The notes below the pieces were generated by a model, which was not told the origin of the DNA, searched no databases, and worked only from the letters and a program-made list of their open reading frames with translations. The position numbers and the translations under genes are program-made. A stretch of DNA of 64,000 nt, from assembly GCA_046330455.1 (NCBI GenBank), contig JAXLSU010000004.1, positions 1 through 64,000 on the forward strand. Reading direction: 5' to 3'. The stretch is from CAVQXR01 sp046330455. GTDB lineage: Bacteria > Actinomycetota > Thermoleophilia > Gaiellales > Gaiellaceae. Shown here piece by piece: positions 61,981 to 64,000 of the stretch; position 1 is the stretch's first letter, and each line of letters opens with the position of its first letter.

Positions 61981-63420
61981 GTGAAGGCGCTTCACCGCCA
62001 TGTCGCTCTCACCGGGTTCATGGGGGCTGGCAAGAGCACGATCGGCTACGAGGTCGCGGCCCGGATCGAACGGCCGTTCGTCGACGTCGACGTCGAGCTC
62101 GAGCGGCTCCACGGCCTCTCGATTCCCGAGCTGTTCGAGCAGCGGGGCGAGACGTGGTTTCGCAATGCCGAGGCCGAGCTGACCTGCCGGCTGCTCGCTG
62201 CCCACGAGCCTGCCGTGCTCGCCCTCGGCGGGGGCGCGGTCATGCGTCCGGAGACCCGCGAGGCGCTCGCGCGCCGGGCCTTCACCGTCCTCGTCGACAT
62301 CGACGTCGACGAGGCGTGGCGCCGGACGGCGGTCGTGCGAAACCGACCTCTGGCCCGCGACGAGCAGCGGTTCCGCGAGCTGTACGGAGAGCGTCAGCCC
62401 GTCTACCGGGAGACCGCCGACGCGGTCGCGGACGATGTCGACGAGGCCCTGCTCGCCTGCGGTGGCGTCGTCGTCGAGCCCGGAGCGAGTGAGCGGGTTG
62501 CAGGCCTCGTGCCCGGCGACGGCGCGGTCGCGTTGATCGCCGACGAGCGCGTGCTTCGCCTTCACGCCCTCGACCTCGCCCCCCGCCTGCGCCAGACGCT
62601 GACCGTCCCGTCGGGAGAGGCAGCGAAGCAGCTCCCGGTCTGCGAGCGACTCTGGGACGAGCTGTTGCTCGACCGATCCGGAACCGTCGTCGCGCTCGGG
62701 GGCGGGACGGCGACCGACGTCGCGGGCTACGTCGCGTCTGCCTACCTGCGTGGGATCCCCTGGGTCCCGGTGCCCTCGACCCTCGTCGGCCAGGTCGACG
62801 CCGCGATCGGCGGCAAGACGGGGATCGATCTGCGCAAGGGCAAGAACCTAGTCGGTGCGTTCCACCTGCCCGAGCTCGTCGTGATCGACCCGAGCCTGCT
62901 CTCGACCCTCCCCGAGGAGCAGTGGCGCGAGGGGCTCGCCGAGGTGGTGAAGACGGGCCTGCTCGCCGGGCGCGAGCTGTGGCGGCTCGAGCCTGCCGAG
63001 CTCGTCAGAGCCTGTGCCGCGTTCAAGGTGTCGGTGTGTCTCGCCGATCCCACCGAGCGCGGCCGGCGGGCAATCCTGAACCTCGGGCACACCTTCGCCC
63101 ACGGGCTCGAGGCCGCGGCGGGGTACGAGGCCCTCTCGCACGGTCGCGCCGTAGCGCTCGGCCTGCGGGCCGCGCTCCTGCTCTCGGAGCGCCATCTCGG
63201 CCTCGACCCGGACGTACGGGCGGAGGTCGAGCAGGTGCTCCCGGTGGAGCTCGCGACCGTCGATCCGGAGCGCGCGTGGAGCGCGATGGCGCTCGACAAG
63301 AAGGCCCGGGACGGCATGCTCCGCCTCGTGCTCCTCCAGGCGCTGGGCCGGCCGCTGTACGGTGTCGAGCTGCCGCCCGACGAGGTGCGGACGGCCCTCA
63401 CGACGATCATCGCCGCGTAG
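61981..63420 (+). CDS. aroKB: Bifunctional shikimate kinase / 3-dehydroquinate synthase
   Basis: A fusion of two shikimate-pathway enzymes, 479 aa from GTG 61981 (ATG 61966 possible). Residues 1-160 are shikimate kinase: Walker A GFMGAGKSTIG, DVDVELERLHG, RGETWFRNAE and LALGGGAVMR. Residues 165-479 are 3-dehydroquinate synthase: SGEAAKQLPVCERLWDELLL, TVVALGGGTATDVAGYVAS, PSTLVGQVDAAIGGKTGIDL, zinc Glu in EGLAEVVKTG and His in ILNLGHTFAHGLE. The order kinase-synthase matches non-consecutive pathway steps 5 and 2. Followed after 10 bases by aroQ. Confidence 0.94.
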   Translation: MKALHRHVALTGFMGAGKSTIGYEVAARIERPFVDVDVELERLHGLSIPELFEQRGETWFRNAEAELTCRLLAAHEPAVLALGGGAVMRPETREALARRAFTVLVDIDVDEAWRRTAVVRNRPLARDEQRFRELYGERQPVYRETADAVADDVDEALLACGGVVVEPGASERVAGLVPGDGAVALIADERVLRLHALDLAPRLRQTLTVPSGEAAKQLPVCERLWDELLLDRSGTVVALGGGTATDVAGYVASAYLRGIPWVPVPSTLVGQVDAAIGGKTGIDLRKGKNLVGAFHLPELVVIDPSLLSTLPEEQWREGLAEVVKTGLLAGRELWRLEPAELVRACAAFKVSVCLADPTERGRRAILNLGHTFAHGLEAAAGYEALSHGRAVALGLRAALLLSERHLGLDPDVRAEVEQVLPVELATVDPERAWSAMALDKKARDGMLRLVLLQALGRPLYGVELPPDEVRTALTTIIAA

Positions 63421-63430
63421 ACTGGCCGGC

Positions 63431-63862
63431 GTGCAGATCGCGGTCCTGAACGGGGTGAACCTGAACGCGCTCGCCGACCGCGATCGGGCCCTCTACGGCG
63501 GGCTCTCCTACCAGGAGCTCGAGACCCGCATCTACGCGTGGGCGAACGAGCTGAGCCTGACGGCGCGGTGCTTCCAGACAAACCACGAGGGTCAGCTCGT
63601 CGACTGGTGCCACGACACCCGGGCCTGGGCGGGCGGTGTCGTCGTCAACCCGGGCGCGTGGACGCACTACAGCTACGCGATCCGCGACGCGCTCGAGCTG
63701 TATCGCGTCCCGATCGTCGAGGTGCACCTCTCGAACATTCTCGAGCGTGAGGAGTGGCGACGTCACTCGGTGATCGAGGATGTAGCCTCTCACCGGATCA
63801 TGGGCAAGGGGCCCGAGGGGTACCGGGAGGCGCTCGCCTGGCTCGCGGAGCAGGGTCGATGA
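63431..63862 (+). CDS. aroQ: 3-dehydroquinate dehydratase, type II
   Basis: A type II dehydroquinase of 143 aa from GTG 63431. It shows IAVLNGVNLNALADRDRALYGG (usual lnGPNLNlLG.ReP..YG, with Pro to Val and Gly to Ala changes but the Arg and Tyr kept), FQTNHEGQLVDWCHD, VVVNPGAWTHYSYAIRDALE and the catalytic His in EVHLSNILER. It dehydrates 3-dehydroquinate, step 3. Stop overlaps the next ATG (ATGA). Confidence 0.9.
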   Translation: MQIAVLNGVNLNALADRDRALYGGLSYQELETRIYAWANELSLTARCFQTNHEGQLVDWCHDTRAWAGGVVVNPGAWTHYSYAIRDALELYRVPIVEVHLSNILEREEWRRHSVIEDVASHRIMGKGPEGYREALAWLAEQGR

Positions 63863-64000
63863 GCAGTCGTGTCGACCGTGTCAAGGCGCGAATTCCCGAG
63901 GGCTGCGCCTCGCTGCTCGTCACCGATCCCGTCAACGTGCGCTACCTGACCGGCTTCTCGAGCTCGAACGCGGTGCTGCTCGTCGACGCGACGCGGGTGC
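63859..64000 (+). CDS. pepP: Xaa-Pro aminopeptidase (PepP/YqhT-like), N-terminal part, cut by window end
   Basis: The frame from ATG 63859 is open to the window edge (47 codons). It contains LLVTDPVNVRYLTGFSSSNA, the Creatinase_N hallmark of M24B aminopeptidases. A pepP-like gene after aroQ (usually followed by efp) is a common actinobacterial and Firmicutes order. The catalytic domain is outside the window. Confidence 0.85.
   Translation, partial: MSSRVDRVKARIPEGCASLLVTDPVNVRYLTGFSSSNAVLLVDATRV

Overview
This 64 kb window is high-GC DNA with dense, mostly overlapping genes, many GTG starts and a codon usage rich in GAG, CTC and GTC. An F420-type luciferase-like oxidoreductase, actinobacterial-style AlaRS and MnmA, and the order alaS-ruvX-mltG-aroE-aroC-aroKB-aroQ-pepP point to Actinomycetota. 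A deep-branching class such as Thermoleophilia is my inference; no rRNA marker is present to prove it.

Layout. 1-4.25 kb: the 5' end of an MFS transporter, tRNA-Glu(CTC), a tiny membrane ORF and an ABC-2 exporter (ATPase plus two permeases). 4.25-8.9 kb: a minus-strand urease operon ureA-B-C-F-D followed by two half-size TauE/SafE (TSUP) membrane proteins; ureE and ureG are absent. 9-19 kb: metabolic genes (MBL-fold hydrolase, repeat-stalk surface protein, M20 peptidase, stand-alone E2-type acyltransferase, quinone reductase, GNAT, thioesterase, homocysteine S-methyltransferase domain, SRPBCC, LLM oxidoreductase, thiolase). 19.4-24.2 kb: a visibly less GC-rich accessory stretch with a TetR regulator divergent from an M24 creatinase-like plus class II HDAC-like gene pair, a decayed papain-family gene and two small secreted proteins of unknown function. 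24.6-28 kb: a monooxygenase-like protein, an MFS gene ruined by frameshifts and a frameshifted DUF2252 gene. 28-35.3 kb: a type I restriction-modification operon in which two toxin-antitoxin modules (phd/vapC and vapBC) lie between hsdS and hsdR; hsdR is intact but hsdS and hsdM carry several frameshifts. It abuts tRNA-Gln(CTG). 35.5-42.3 kb: pilin-like protein, HD-superfamily protein, membrane protein, lipoprotein and a heterodimeric ABC exporter. 42.3-64 kb: uracil-DNA glycosylase, formiminotransferase plus HisD-like dehydrogenase, then a housekeeping run: hisS, aspS, mnmA, alaS, a large secreted lamin-tail/tandem/RTX protein, ruvX, mltG, and the shikimate genes aroE, aroC, aroK-aroB fusion, aroQ, ending in the start of pepP.

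The most interesting regions are the restriction operon with embedded toxin-antitoxin modules and clean operator-like palindromes, the urease operon with a divergent UreC and split TSUP pair, and the TetR/M24/HDAC unit. Clusters of single-base indels (about 25.0-25.7 and 33.2-35.3 kb) and isolated ones (27.46, 40.28, 43.69 kb) may be real decay or sequence error and should be checked against reads.
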